Shown: piece by piece, positions 52,615 through 62,450 of the stretch | Numbering within the stretch: position 1 is the first letter of the stretch | How the letters are laid out: each line of letters begins with the position of its first letter | NCBI GenBank assembly: GCA_046352935.1 | Contig: JAXMGR010000004.1 | Coordinates: forward strand, 124,001 to 188,000 | From: CAYWMY01 sp046352935 | GTDB taxonomy: Bacteria; Pseudomonadota; Gammaproteobacteria; Steroidobacterales; Steroidobacteraceae | Direction of reading: 5' to 3' | DNA length: 64,000 nt | Program-made: the position numbers and the translations under genes | Notes under the pieces: generated by a model | What the model saw: the letters and a program-made list of their open reading frames with translations, nothing else | Told to the model about the DNA's origin: nothing | Databases searched by the model: none

Positions 52615-53742
52615 GTGGCTCGCAAGCGCGCCTCCCGAACCGGGTCGCCGAAGGCGGCGGCGGTCGATCTCGCGGAGATGCGCAGGCGCATCGACGCGGT
52701 CGACGAGCAGATGCAGGAGCTCATCTGCCAGCGCGCGCGCCTCGCCCAGCAGGTCGGCATCTCGAAGTCGGCGGAGGGACGTGCCGTCGATTTCTACAGG
52801 CCGGAGAGGGAGGCCGAGGTGCTGCGCGCGGTGAAGGCGCGCAACCGCGGCCCGCTCACCGACGAGAGCATGATGCGGCTCTTCCGCGAGATCATGTCGG
52901 CCTGTCTCGCGCAGCAGGAGCCGCTCAAGGTCGCCTACCTCGGCCCGGAGGGGACCTTCACGCAGCAGGCGGTGCTCAAGCAATTCGGGCACGCCGTCCG
53001 CGGCCTCGCGGTGCCGTCGATCGCCGACGTGTTCCACGAGGTCGAAGCCGGTACCGCGGACTTCGGCGTCGTGCCGATCGAGAACTCCACCGAGGGAACG
53101 ATCACGCACACGCTGGACCGCTTCGTCAATTCGCCGCTCCGGATCTGCGGCGAGGTCGAGCTGCGTGTTCACCAGAATGTCATGGGGCGCATGCGCGGAC
53201 TCGATGACATCGAGCGGCTGTGCTCGCATCCGCAGTCGCTGGCGCAGTGCCGCGGCTGGCTCGACGAACACCTCCCGGACGTGGAGCGCATCCCGGTGGC
53301 GAGCAATGCCGAGGCCGCCCGCCGCGCGCGCGACGAGAAGGGCACCGCGGCGATCGCGGGGCAGGTCGCTGCCGAGGTCTACGGCCTGGAGATCCTCGTG
53401 GCGGACATCGAGGACCGCAAGGACAACACCACGCGGTTCCTGGTCGTCGGGAAGCAGTCGTTCCGGTCGAGCGGCGAGGACAAGACCACGGTGCTGATGA
53501 CGGCCGGCAGGACGGATTCGCCGGGCGCGCTCCACAGGCTGCTGGAACCGCTGGCCCGGCACGGCATCAGCATGACGCGCATCGAATCCCGGCCGTCACA
53601 CCGGCACAAGTGGGACTACGTGTTCTTCGTCGACATCGAGGGCCACGAGCAGGATCCGCCGGTGCGGCGGGCGCTCGCCGAGCTGAAGAAGCGCGCCTCG
53701 CTGTTCCGCGTGCTGGGGTCCTATCCCCGCGCGATCGGCTGA
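52615..53742 (+). CDS. pheA: Bifunctional chorismate mutase/prephenate dehydratase
   Basis: About 375 residues. AroQ chorismate mutase domain (about 20-100: LAEMRRRIDAVDEQMQELICQRARLAQQVG), prephenate dehydratase (about 105-285: VAYLGPEGTFTQQAVLKQFG, IENSTEGTITHTLDRF, KDNTTRFLVVG with the catalytic Thr), and an ACT domain with PGALHRLLEPLARHGISMTRIESRP for phenylalanine inhibition. Produces phenylpyruvate. Two GTG codons stand in tandem (52612 and 52615); GAGG upstream spaces better to 52615. Confidence 0.95.
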   Translation: MARKRASRTGSPKAAAVDLAEMRRRIDAVDEQMQELICQRARLAQQVGISKSAEGRAVDFYRPEREAEVLRAVKARNRGPLTDESMMRLFREIMSACLAQQEPLKVAYLGPEGTFTQQAVLKQFGHAVRGLAVPSIADVFHEVEAGTADFGVVPIENSTEGTITHTLDRFVNSPLRICGEVELRVHQNVMGRMRGLDDIERLCSHPQSLAQCRGWLDEHLPDVERIPVASNAEAARRARDEKGTAAIAGQVAAEVYGLEILVADIEDRKDNTTRFLVVGKQSFRSSGEDKTTVLMTAGRTDSPGALHRLLEPLARHGISMTRIESRPSHRHKWDYVFFVDIEGHEQDPPVRRALAELKKRASLFRVLGSYPRAIG

Positions 53743-53783
53743 CGCCCGCGTCCATCGACCCAACCCGCACAGGCTGCTGACCC

Positions 53784-54911
53784 GTGTCGAACCGCTACGC
53801 ACCGCTCGCCGCACCCGGCGTCCGCACGCTGTCGCCCTATGTGCCCGGCAAGCCGGTCGAGGAACTCGAGCGTGAGCTCGGCATCCGCGACAGCATCAAG
53901 CTCGCATCGAACGAGAACCCCCTGGGTCCCGGCATGGCCGCGCGGGCCGCGATGGCCGCGGCGATCGACGGCGTCGGCCTGTATCCGGACGGCAGCGGTC
54001 ACCGGTTGCGCGCGAAGCTGGCGGCGCGTCACGGGGTGACGCCGGCGCAGGTGACCCTCGGCAACGGGTCGAACGACCTGCTGGTCATGCTGGCGGAAGC
54101 GTTCCTGACGCCGGCGGACGAGGCCGTGATGTCGCAGTACTGCTTCGCGGTCTACCCGATCGCGGTGCAGGCCACCGGCGCGACGGCGCGCATCGCGCCT
54201 GCGCTCGGTCCCGACCATGCGATGCCGCTCGGGCACGATCTCGGTGCCTTCCGTGCGCTCATCGGCCCGGCCACGCGGCTCGTGTTCATTGCCAATCCCA
54301 ACAATCCCGTGGGCACCTGGCTGGGGGCGGGCGAACTCCGGGCCTTCCTCGATGCACTGCCGCCCGCGGTCATCGCCGTCGTCGACGAGGCGTACTTCGA
54401 ATACTCGCGGGACGTCGACTGCGCCGACGCCAGCCTCTGGATCCGCGACCTTCCGAACCTGGTCGTGACACGGACCTTCTCGAAGGCCTACGGTCTCGCC
54501 GGCCTGAGGGTCGGTTACGCACTGTCGCATCCCGACGTCGCGGACCTGCTCAACCGCGTGCGGCAGCCGTTCAACGTCAACTCGGTGGCGCTCGCCGCCG
54601 CGGAGGCCGCGCTGGACGATGCCGCGCACATCGCCGCTTCGGTCGAACTGAACCGCGCGGGGCTCGTCGAACTGCGCCGCGGTCTCGCCGAGCTCGGGTT
54701 GCGGGTGCTGCCGTCCGCGGGGAACTTCGTCCTCGTCGATTTCGGCAGGCCGGCAGCGCCGATCTACGACGCACTGCTGCGCGAGGGCGTGATCGTGCGC
54801 CCGGTGGCGGGTTACGGCTTGCCCGATGCGCTGCGCATCACCGTCGGAACCACCACGGAGAATGCGCGCTGTCTGGACGCGCTGGCCCGCGTGCCGGGAG
54901 CATCGTCATGA
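53784..54911 (+). CDS. hisC: Histidinol-phosphate/aromatic aminotransferase HisC
   Basis: 375 residues, PLP class I/II aminotransferase. SNENPLGPG, YPDGSGHRLRAKLA, NGSNDLLVM, NPNNPVGTWL, VDEAYFEYS, TFSKAYGLAGLRVGYA (PLP Lys) and the terminal Arg region RPVAGYGLPDALRITVG. In this cluster position (after pheA, before aroA) it is the HisC2-like enzyme used for phenylalanine/tyrosine as well as histidinol phosphate. GTG start at 53784. The stop overlaps the aroA start by 4 bp. No tyrA follows. Confidence 0.94.
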   Translation: MSNRYAPLAAPGVRTLSPYVPGKPVEELERELGIRDSIKLASNENPLGPGMAARAAMAAAIDGVGLYPDGSGHRLRAKLAARHGVTPAQVTLGNGSNDLLVMLAEAFLTPADEAVMSQYCFAVYPIAVQATGATARIAPALGPDHAMPLGHDLGAFRALIGPATRLVFIANPNNPVGTWLGAGELRAFLDALPPAVIAVVDEAYFEYSRDVDCADASLWIRDLPNLVVTRTFSKAYGLAGLRVGYALSHPDVADLLNRVRQPFNVNSVALAAAEAALDDAAHIAASVELNRAGLVELRRGLAELGLRVLPSAGNFVLVDFGRPAAPIYDALLREGVIVRPVAGYGLPDALRITVGTTTENARCLDALARVPGASS

Positions 54912-56212
54912 CGGAGCGCAGCTACCGGGTGCGACCCGTGAAGCGCATCGCCGGCCGGATCCGCGTGCCGGGCGACAAGTCGGTCTCGCACCGCGCCATG
55001 ATGCTGGGCGGCATCGCCGACGGCGTCACGCACGTCACCGGATTCCTCGAGAGCGAGGACTGCCTCGCGACACAGCGCGCCATGGCGCAGATGGGTGTGG
55101 TCATCGAGACGCCCGTGCCGGGCGAGGTGCGCGTCCACGGCGTCGGACTGCACGGACTCCGGGCCCCGGCGACGCAGCTCGACATGGGCAATGCGGGAAC
55201 GGCCATGCGCCTGTTCACGGGCCTGCTGTCGGCGCAGTCCTTCGACAGCATGCTCGTGGGAGACAGTTCGCTCATGAAGCGGCCCATGGAGCGCGTCGCG
55301 CGTCCGCTGCGGCTCATGGGCGCCCGTATCGCGACCGACGGGGGGCGCCCGCCCGTTCGTGTGCAGGGGGGGCAGCGGCTGAAGGGCATCGACTACGCGC
55401 TCGAGGTCGCGAGTGCCCAGGTCAAGTCGGCCATCCTGCTCGCGGGCCTTTATGCCGAGGGGCGTACGCGCGTGACCGAGCCCGCGGTGACGCGCGATCA
55501 CAGCGAGCGCATGCTGCGCGCCTTCGGCATCGACGTGCGTACGGAAGGCTCCAGCGTTTCCCTGGACGGTGGTCACCGCCTTGCGGCCTGCCGCATCGAA
55601 GTTCCCGGCGACATCTCTTCGGCGGCCTTCTTCCTCGTCGCGGGCGCTCTGGCCGCCGAACCGGAGCTGGTGATCGAGAACGTCGGCGTGAATCCCACGC
55701 GGACCGGTGTGCTCGACATCCTGCGCCTGATGGGTGCCGGGATCGAGGAGCGCAATCGACGCCTCGCCGGCGACGAGCCGGTGGCCGACCTGGTCGTACG
55801 TCGCAGCGCCCTGCGCGGCATCCGCGTGCCGCGGGAGCTCGTGCCGCTCGCGATCGACGAGTTCCCCGTGCTGTTCATCGCGGCGGCGGCAGCCGACGGC
55901 GAGACCCTGATCGAGGGCGCCGAAGAGCTGCGCGTGAAGGAGAGCGACCGCATCGCCGTCATGGCCGAGGGCCTGCGGGCGCTCGGCGCCGACTGCGAGC
56001 CGCGGCCGGACGGCATGCTCGTCCGGGGCGGCGCACTGCGCGGCGGCCGCGTGCACAGCCACGGCGACCATCGTATCGCGATGTCCTTCGCCATCGCCTC
56101 GCTCGTCGCGGGCGGTGAAATCGACATCGCGGACACGGCCAACGTGGCGACGTCGTTCCCGGGTTTCGTGGCGCTCGCCCGAGGCACGGGTCTCGACCTC
56201 GACGAATCCTGA
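54908..56212 (+). CDS. aroA: 5-enolpyruvylshikimate-3-phosphate synthase AroA
   Basis: 434 residues. VPGDKSVSHRAMMLGGIADG, LDMGNAGTAMRLFTGLLSAQ, DSSLMKRPMERVARPL, SAQVKSAILLAGLYAEG and KESDRIAVMAEGLRALG with the HSHGDHRIAMSFAIASL block near the end are EPSPS signatures. The LDMGNAGTAMR and the QVKSAILL wording place it near the class II-like (Gly100Ala type) group; herbicide tolerance cannot be judged by eye. Overlaps hisC by 4 bp and precedes cmk by 4 bp. Confidence 0.96.
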   Translation: MTERSYRVRPVKRIAGRIRVPGDKSVSHRAMMLGGIADGVTHVTGFLESEDCLATQRAMAQMGVVIETPVPGEVRVHGVGLHGLRAPATQLDMGNAGTAMRLFTGLLSAQSFDSMLVGDSSLMKRPMERVARPLRLMGARIATDGGRPPVRVQGGQRLKGIDYALEVASAQVKSAILLAGLYAEGRTRVTEPAVTRDHSERMLRAFGIDVRTEGSSVSLDGGHRLAACRIEVPGDISSAAFFLVAGALAAEPELVIENVGVNPTRTGVLDILRLMGAGIEERNRRLAGDEPVADLVVRRSALRGIRVPRELVPLAIDEFPVLFIAAAAADGETLIEGAEELRVKESDRIAVMAEGLRALGADCEPRPDGMLVRGGALRGGRVHSHGDHRIAMSFAIASLVAGGEIDIADTANVATSFPGFVALARGTGLDLDES

Positions 56213-56216
56213 AGCC

Positions 56217-56897
56217 GTGGTTCCCGCGGTTCCCGTCATCGCGATCGACGGCCCCAGCGGGTCGGGAAAGGGCACGGTCAGCCGGCGCGTCGCGACGGCG
56301 CTCGGCTGGCACCTCCTGGACAGCGGCGCGCTCTACCGTCTGGTGGCGCTGGCGGGGAGCCTGGCTGACCTGGATCCCACGGACCGGACGGGACATGCGG
56401 CCCTCGCGCGCGCCATGGTCGTGCGCTTCGGCGCCGATGCGGAAGGGGCGGAGGAGATCTTCCTCGACGGTCGCCCCGTCACTGCCGCCATCCGGACCGA
56501 GGCGGCCGGCGAGGCGGCCTCGCGGGTCGCGGCCTGGCCCGAGGTCCGGGAAGGCCTGCTGGTGAGACAGCGGATGTTCGCGGAGCCGCCGGGACTCGTC
56601 GCCGACGGCCGTGACATGGGTTCCGTGGTGTTTCCCACGGCGGGCCTCAAGGTGTTTCTGACGGCCAGCGCCGGGGAACGGGCCCGCCGGCGCCATAACC
56701 AGTTGAAAGACAAGGGGTTGAGTGTTAACCTCGCCGCCCTTTCCGCCGAGATCGCCGAGCGCGATCGACGGGACGCGACGCGAGCCGTCGCGCCGCTGGT
56801 CGCCACCGACGACGCGATCGTCATCGATTCGACGGGGATGAATATCGAAGCCGTGGTGGCGCGGGTGCTGTCTCTCGCGCAGACGCGCTTCGGCTGA
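56217..56897 (+). CDS. cmk: Cytidylate kinase
   Basis: 226 residues. P-loop GPSGSGKGT (residues about 10-18), LDSGALYRLVALAG, DGRDMGSVVFPTAGLKVFLTASAGERARRR and RDRRDATRAVAPLV. Phosphorylates CMP/dCMP. The GTG at 56217 starts just before the conserved VIAIDGPSGSGKG; any earlier start overlaps aroA. 141 bp separate it from rpsA. Confidence 0.95.
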   Translation: MVPAVPVIAIDGPSGSGKGTVSRRVATALGWHLLDSGALYRLVALAGSLADLDPTDRTGHAALARAMVVRFGADAEGAEEIFLDGRPVTAAIRTEAAGEAASRVAAWPEVREGLLVRQRMFAEPPGLVADGRDMGSVVFPTAGLKVFLTASAGERARRRHNQLKDKGLSVNLAALSAEIAERDRRDATRAVAPLVATDDAIVIDSTGMNIEAVVARVLSLAQTRFG

Positions 56898-57038
56898 GCT
56901 TGGAGAGCGGATTTTGCCGGCCCCGCGCCGGCGGGACGGCGGCACCGGGATGTGCACGCCGAGTAGCAACGACCCCTCGTGGCCGGAGTGCCGCAGAGGT
57001 TGAACGAACCGGGTCCGGACCGGACCCTCGGTAACAAC

Positions 57039-58709
<1,671 letters not shown>

Positions 58710-58715
58710 CCGCGG

Positions 58716-58747
58716 CGGCTGGACCGGGCCCGGGCACGGTCCAGCCG
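58716..58747 (+). promoter_or_regulatory. 11-bp perfect hairpin between rpsA and ihfB
   Basis: CGGCTGGACCG (58716-58726) and CGGTCCAGCCG (58737-58747) pair perfectly around the 10-base loop GGCCCGGGCA. It starts six bases after the rpsA stop and has no following T-tract, so it is more likely an attenuator or mRNA stabiliser/processing site, allowing much more rpsA than ihfB, than a full terminator. Confidence 0.65.
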
Positions 58748-58789
58748 GTTCGGCAGGGAGCGGACCAACAACAAGAGCCGGACGATCGC

Positions 58790-59092
58790 ATGACCAAGTC
58801 GGAGCTGATCGAAATCATCGCCGCCAAGCAGAAACACCTGCCGGCCAAGGACATCGAGCTCGCGGTCAAGCAGATGCTCGAGATCATGAGCGATGCACTG
58901 GCCACCGGCGAGCGCATCGAGATCCGCGGCTTCGGCAGCTTCTCGCTGCATTTCCGGCCCCCGCGGCAGGGGCGGAATCCCAAGACCGGTGAGGCCGTGG
59001 CCCTGTCGGGCAAGTACGTGCCGCACTTCAAGCCGGGCAAGGACCTGCGTGAGCGGGTGAATGACGGCCAGGCGAATCCCATTCGCGACTGA
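58790..59092 (+). CDS. ihfB: Integration host factor subunit beta
   Basis: 100 residues, HU/IHF family. MTKSELIEIIAAKQKHLPAKDIELAVKQ, IEIRGFGSFSLHFRPPRQGRNPKTGEAV (DNA-binding arm with the intercalating Pro in RNPKTGE) and VPHFKPGKDLRERVN identify the beta subunit. Bends DNA with IhfA at recombination, replication and promoter sites. The rpsA-ihfB-lapB order is the classical gammaproteobacterial one. Confidence 0.96.
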   Translation: MTKSELIEIIAAKQKHLPAKDIELAVKQMLEIMSDALATGERIEIRGFGSFSLHFRPPRQGRNPKTGEAVALSGKYVPHFKPGKDLRERVNDGQANPIRD

Positions 59093-59100
59093 TCGCCACG

Positions 59101-59134
59101 GCCCGCCTGGCGGAGGCATCCGGCCGGGGCGGGC
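59101..59134 (+). terminator. Weak hairpin between ihfB and lapB
   Basis: GCCCGCC (59101-59107) and GGCGGGC (59128-59134) form a 7-bp stem with a 20-base loop, followed by TTCC only. It may reduce read-through into lapB but is not a convincing intrinsic terminator. Confidence 0.3.
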
Positions 59135-59142
59135 TTCCTGAC

Positions 59143-60330
59143 GTGGCGTTGCTGTCCTCCTGGACGGTGACCGGCCTCGTCCTCCTGGCCGGTGCCGCCG
59201 GATTCTATTCGTCGCGCCGCCCGCGACCCGATGGCGGCGAGGGTGGTCGCCTGCGCCGCGACTACCTGCGTGGCTTGAACTTTCTCGTGAACGACCAGCC
59301 GGACCGCGCGCTCGAGTCCTTCATGCGCGTCGCCGAGGTCGACGAGGACACGGTCGAGATGCACCTCGCCCTGGGCGCGCTGTTCCGTCGCCGCGGCGAG
59401 ATCGATCGCGCCATCCGGATCCACCAGAACATCATCGCGCGCGAGCACATCGACGCGTCGCTGCGCGAGCAGGCGCTCTACGCGCTGGGGCAGGACTATC
59501 AGCGCGCGGGCCTGTTCGATCGTGCCGAGCAGGTCTTCCTCGAGCTGTCGGCGGGCGGCGCGTGCCGGCTGCCGGCGATGCGCGAGCTCGTCGGCATCTA
59601 CGAGCTTGAGCGTGAATGGCTCAAGGCCATCGAGATGCATCGTCGCCTGGCGCGGATCGGCCATCCGCAGCAGGAGTCGGCGATCCTGCACTACTACTGC
59701 GAGCTGGCCGAGGTGGAGCGCTCGGCGGGGCATCTGGAACGGGCTCGCGAGTATCTGCGCGAGACACGTCACCTGCAGCAGCCGTTGCCCCGCGCAGCAC
59801 TGGTGCGTGCGGACATCGCGATCGAGCAGGGGGACGCCGCCCTCGCGAGCCGGTTGCTGCGGCGCGTGATCGCGCAGGATCGGGGCCTGATCGACGAGGC
59901 GCTGCCACGCGTGATGCGCATCGCGCGCGGCGCGTCGGTCGATGCCGGGGTGACGGTTGCGGAGTTCGTCTCGGCCTGCGGCGCCGGTTCGCGCGAACTC
60001 GCCTTTGCCGCGATCGTTTCGGGTTCGCTGGAGTCTGCGCCGCTCCTGGCGCTGGTGCGCCGCTTTCTCCGCGAGGACGAGTCGGTCGCCGGACTGATCC
60101 GCGCACTCGGTCGCGAGGTGGACGATCTCGACGTACGCGCGCTGGGTGATGTCTGCGCGGTGCTGCGGCGCCTGGCGGCGAGCATGCCGAGGCATCGCTG
60201 CATCGACTGCGGTTTCACGAGCCACAGCCACTTCTGGCAGTGTCCGGCATGCAAGACCTGGGACAGCCAGCGGCCCGTGGTCCGTTTCGAGTTCGGACTG
60301 GGACACGAGGCGGCGGCGCGCAGGGAATAG
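59143..60330 (+). CDS. lapB: Lipopolysaccharide assembly protein B (YciM)
   Basis: 395 residues. An N-terminal membrane helix (about 5-22) anchors a TPR superhelix (about 40-330; RDYLRGLNFLVNDQPDRALESF is the first repeat) and a C-terminal rubredoxin-like domain with CIDCGF and CPACKTW. LapB with FtsH controls LpxC and so lipopolysaccharide synthesis. GTG at 59143. The typical partner lapA is not seen upstream; ihfB directly precedes. Confidence 0.93.
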   Translation: MALLSSWTVTGLVLLAGAAGFYSSRRPRPDGGEGGRLRRDYLRGLNFLVNDQPDRALESFMRVAEVDEDTVEMHLALGALFRRRGEIDRAIRIHQNIIAREHIDASLREQALYALGQDYQRAGLFDRAEQVFLELSAGGACRLPAMRELVGIYELEREWLKAIEMHRRLARIGHPQQESAILHYYCELAEVERSAGHLERAREYLRETRHLQQPLPRAALVRADIAIEQGDAALASRLLRRVIAQDRGLIDEALPRVMRIARGASVDAGVTVAEFVSACGAGSRELAFAAIVSGSLESAPLLALVRRFLREDESVAGLIRALGREVDDLDVRALGDVCAVLRRLAASMPRHRCIDCGFTSHSHFWQCPACKTWDSQRPVVRFEFGLGHEAAARRE

Positions 60331-60473
60331 GCCTCGCGTTCGGCGGCGGGTCTGCCGGCCGCGGTGTTTCGTATCGAAGTGGCCCGATTGACGACCACCG
60401 GCGGCCGCAGCGTGGCGCTACCGTCTCCTGCACGCGCGGCGATGGGCGTCGCGCCCTGCGAAGGAAACGCATC

Positions 60474-60767
60474 ATGAACACAAAGTCTCTGTTCGCGGCC
60501 GTCGTCGCCGCCTGTCTCATGGCTCCCGCGGCGCTGGCCGGGCCGGTCAACGTCAACACGGCGGACGCGCGCACGCTCGCGCGCGAGCTCCAGGGCGTCG
60601 GGGCGTCCAAGGCCCAGGCCATCGTCTCGCACCGCGAGAAGAACGGCCCCTACCGCTCCGCCGAGGACGTCGCCAAGGTCAAGGGCATCGGCCGGAAGCT
60701 CGTGGACCGCAACCGCGACAGCCTGCGATTCGACGGCGCGCCGGATCGACCGAAGGCCGGCGGCTGA
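60474..60767 (+). CDS. ComEA-like helix-hairpin-helix protein
   Basis: 97 residues. A signal peptide (1-22, ending ALAG) precedes a double helix-hairpin-helix DNA-binding domain: VNVNTADARTLARELQGVGASKAQAIVSHREKNGPYRSAEDVAKVKGIGRKLVDRN. Such small periplasmic proteins bind DNA non-specifically during transformation or have other roles. The ATG has AAGGAAACG upstream. Stands alone between lapB and galU; 143 bp upstream and 105 bp downstream of it hold no other gene. Confidence 0.88.
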   Translation: MNTKSLFAAVVAACLMAPAALAGPVNVNTADARTLARELQGVGASKAQAIVSHREKNGPYRSAEDVAKVKGIGRKLVDRNRDSLRFDGAPDRPKAGG

Positions 60768-60831
60768 GGCGCGCGGGACGTCGCTTGCGCGTGAACTGGC
60801 GCACGCGCAGCGGCACGCATCGCGGGCTATG

Positions 60832-60868
60832 ATCGGCCTCGTTCTGTAAAATCAGCGACGAGGCCGAT
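60832..60868 (+). promoter_or_regulatory. galU leader hairpin covering the ribosome site
   Basis: ATCGGCCTCGT (60832-60842) and ACGAGGCCGAT (60858-60868) are perfect complements (11 bp) around a 15-base loop. The right arm contains GAGG (60860-60863), the only Shine-Dalgarno-like word before the GTG at 60873, so the folded form would hide it. TATGAT at 60828-60833 and TAAAAT at 60847-60852 are possible -10 words in the same place, so it might instead act at the DNA level. Confidence 0.55.
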
Positions 60869-60872
60869 TCCC

Positions 60873-61790
60873 GTGACTACCCGAGCCCCCATCCACACCG
60901 CAGTGTTTCCCGTCGCCGGTCGCGGCACGCGTTTTCTGCCTGCCACGAAGGCGAGTCCGAAGGAAATGCTGCCCATCGTCGACAAGCCGCTCATCCAGTA
61001 CGCGGTCGAGGAGGCGCTCGCCGCGGGAGCCCGCAACCTGGTGTTCATCACCGGCAGCTCGAAGCGTGCCATCGAGGACCATTTCGACTCCGATCCGGAA
61101 CTCGAGGCCGCGCTGAAGGAGCAGGGCAAGCAGGAACTCCTGGATTGCCTGCGCAGCATCCTGCCGTCGTACGCCGCCTGCATCTACATCCGCCAGCCGG
61201 CGCCGCTCGGTCTGGGGCACGCCGTGCTGTGCGCCAGGCCCGTGGTCGGCAATGCCCCGTTCTTCGTGCACCTCGCCGATGACCTCATCGACGCCGACAC
61301 GGCGGTCCTGAAGCAGATGGCCGACCAGTACCAGGAACATGGCGGCAGCATCGTCGGCGTCGAGACGGTCGCGCCGGACGAGACCGACAAGTACGGCATC
61401 GTCGCCACGGACCCCGCCGACGGTCCGCTCGCACGGGTGAGCCGCATCGTCGAGAAGCCGAAGCCGAAGGACGCTCCGTCGACGCTCGCCGTCGTCGGCC
61501 GTTATCTGCTCTCCGGAACGATCTTCGACAAGCTCGAACATATCGGCCGCGGCGCGGGCGGCGAGATCCAGCTGACCGACGGCATCGCGGCGCTGCTCGC
61601 GGACGAGCCCGTGTACGCGTACCGCTTCCAGGGCAAGCGCTATGATTGCGGCAGCAAGCTCGGCTATCTGCAGGCGACCGTCGAATACGGACTGAAGCAT
61701 TCGAGCCTGGGCGCTGCGTTCGGCCGTTACCTGGCCGAGCTGAGCGCGGAGCTGGAGCCGCGCGCACGTCGCGTGAACGGAGGTCGCTGA
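60873..61790 (+). CDS. galU: UTP-glucose-1-phosphate uridylyltransferase
   Basis: 305 residues. AVFPVAGRGTRFLPATKASPKEMLPIVDKPLIQYAVEEAL (UTP-binding loop), GSSKRAIEDHFD, PLGLGHAVLCARPVVG, LADDLID and GRYLLSGTIF with EIQLTDGIAAL are GalU signatures. Makes UDP-glucose for surface polysaccharides. GTG start at 60873 inferred from family length. A terminator follows, so it is probably monocistronic. Confidence 0.96.
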   Translation: MTTRAPIHTAVFPVAGRGTRFLPATKASPKEMLPIVDKPLIQYAVEEALAAGARNLVFITGSSKRAIEDHFDSDPELEAALKEQGKQELLDCLRSILPSYAACIYIRQPAPLGLGHAVLCARPVVGNAPFFVHLADDLIDADTAVLKQMADQYQEHGGSIVGVETVAPDETDKYGIVATDPADGPLARVSRIVEKPKPKDAPSTLAVVGRYLLSGTIFDKLEHIGRGAGGEIQLTDGIAALLADEPVYAYRFQGKRYDCGSKLGYLQATVEYGLKHSSLGAAFGRYLAELSAELEPRARRVNGGR

Positions 61791-61839
61791 CGCGTCCGCT
61801 GCCCGGGTGCGTCGTCGCGCACCGCGGTGACCGTCCCGA

Positions 61840-61872
61840 AGCCCCGCCGGCCCCGCGCCAGCGGGGCTTTTT
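61840..61872 (+). terminator. Intrinsic terminator after galU
   Basis: AGCCCCGC (61840-61847) pairs with GCGGGGCT (61861-61868) across a 13-base loop and runs into TTTTT (61868-61872). It lies 50 bp past the galU stop. Confidence 0.88.
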
Positions 61873-62035
61873 CATGCCGGCCCGCCACGATGCTCCTCGT
61901 CAGGGTGCCGGAAGCGGGTGCGACGTGTTTACGTGGCGCGGGAATTGAGGCGAGAATGCCACTGTCCTGCGCGGCGCGTCCGGTGGATCGCGTGTGCGGC
62001 CTTGCTGAGCCATTCCCAACCCGAGGAGCGATCCG

Positions 62036-62446
62036 ATGACCATGTCGAGCACCGAAGTCGTGAGGAAGCTGTTCGAGACCGCGGTCGCCGGCGACTTCGA
62101 GGCGCTGAAACAATATCTGCACCCCGACGTACGGGTGAACGAGGCGGAGTCGCTGCCCTACGGTGGCGTCTACGTCGGTATCGACCAGATGGTTGCGCTC
62201 AACGCACACGTCTTCAGTTTCTGGACCGACTTCTCGATCACCGTCAAACAGCTCTTCGGCGAGGGCGAGTGGGTCACGGCGCTCACGGAAATGCAGGGCA
62301 AGGCGCGCACTACCGGCCTGGCGTTCAAGATGCCGCTGTCCGAAGTGTTCCGCGTCAAGGACGGCAAGATCGTCGAGATCACGCCGTACTATTTCGATAC
62401 CAAGCTGCTGTGCGACGCCATGCAGGGCACGGGTGGCAAGACCTGA
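62036..62446 (+). CDS. SnoaL/NTF2-like domain protein
   Basis: 136 residues with a single NTF2-like domain: VVRKLFETAVAGDFEALKQYLHPDVRVNEAESLPYGG, VALNAHVFSFWTDFSITVKQLFGEGEWV, MPLSEVFRVKDGKIVEITPYYFDTKLL. Reaction not predictable; relatives include isomerases acting on steroid or polyketide rings. It has an upstream GAGGAG site and is followed 4 bp later by the FAD oxidoreductase, so the two form an operon. Only distantly similar to the SnoaL-like protein at 41344. Confidence 0.85.
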   Translation: MTMSSTEVVRKLFETAVAGDFEALKQYLHPDVRVNEAESLPYGGVYVGIDQMVALNAHVFSFWTDFSITVKQLFGEGEWVTALTEMQGKARTTGLAFKMPLSEVFRVKDGKIVEITPYYFDTKLLCDAMQGTGGKT

Positions 62447-62450
62447 CTTC

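Noticed and set aside
60780..60872. tRNA or small RNA gene before galU
   Set aside because: Only one stem is found; no cloverleaf or anticodon arm.
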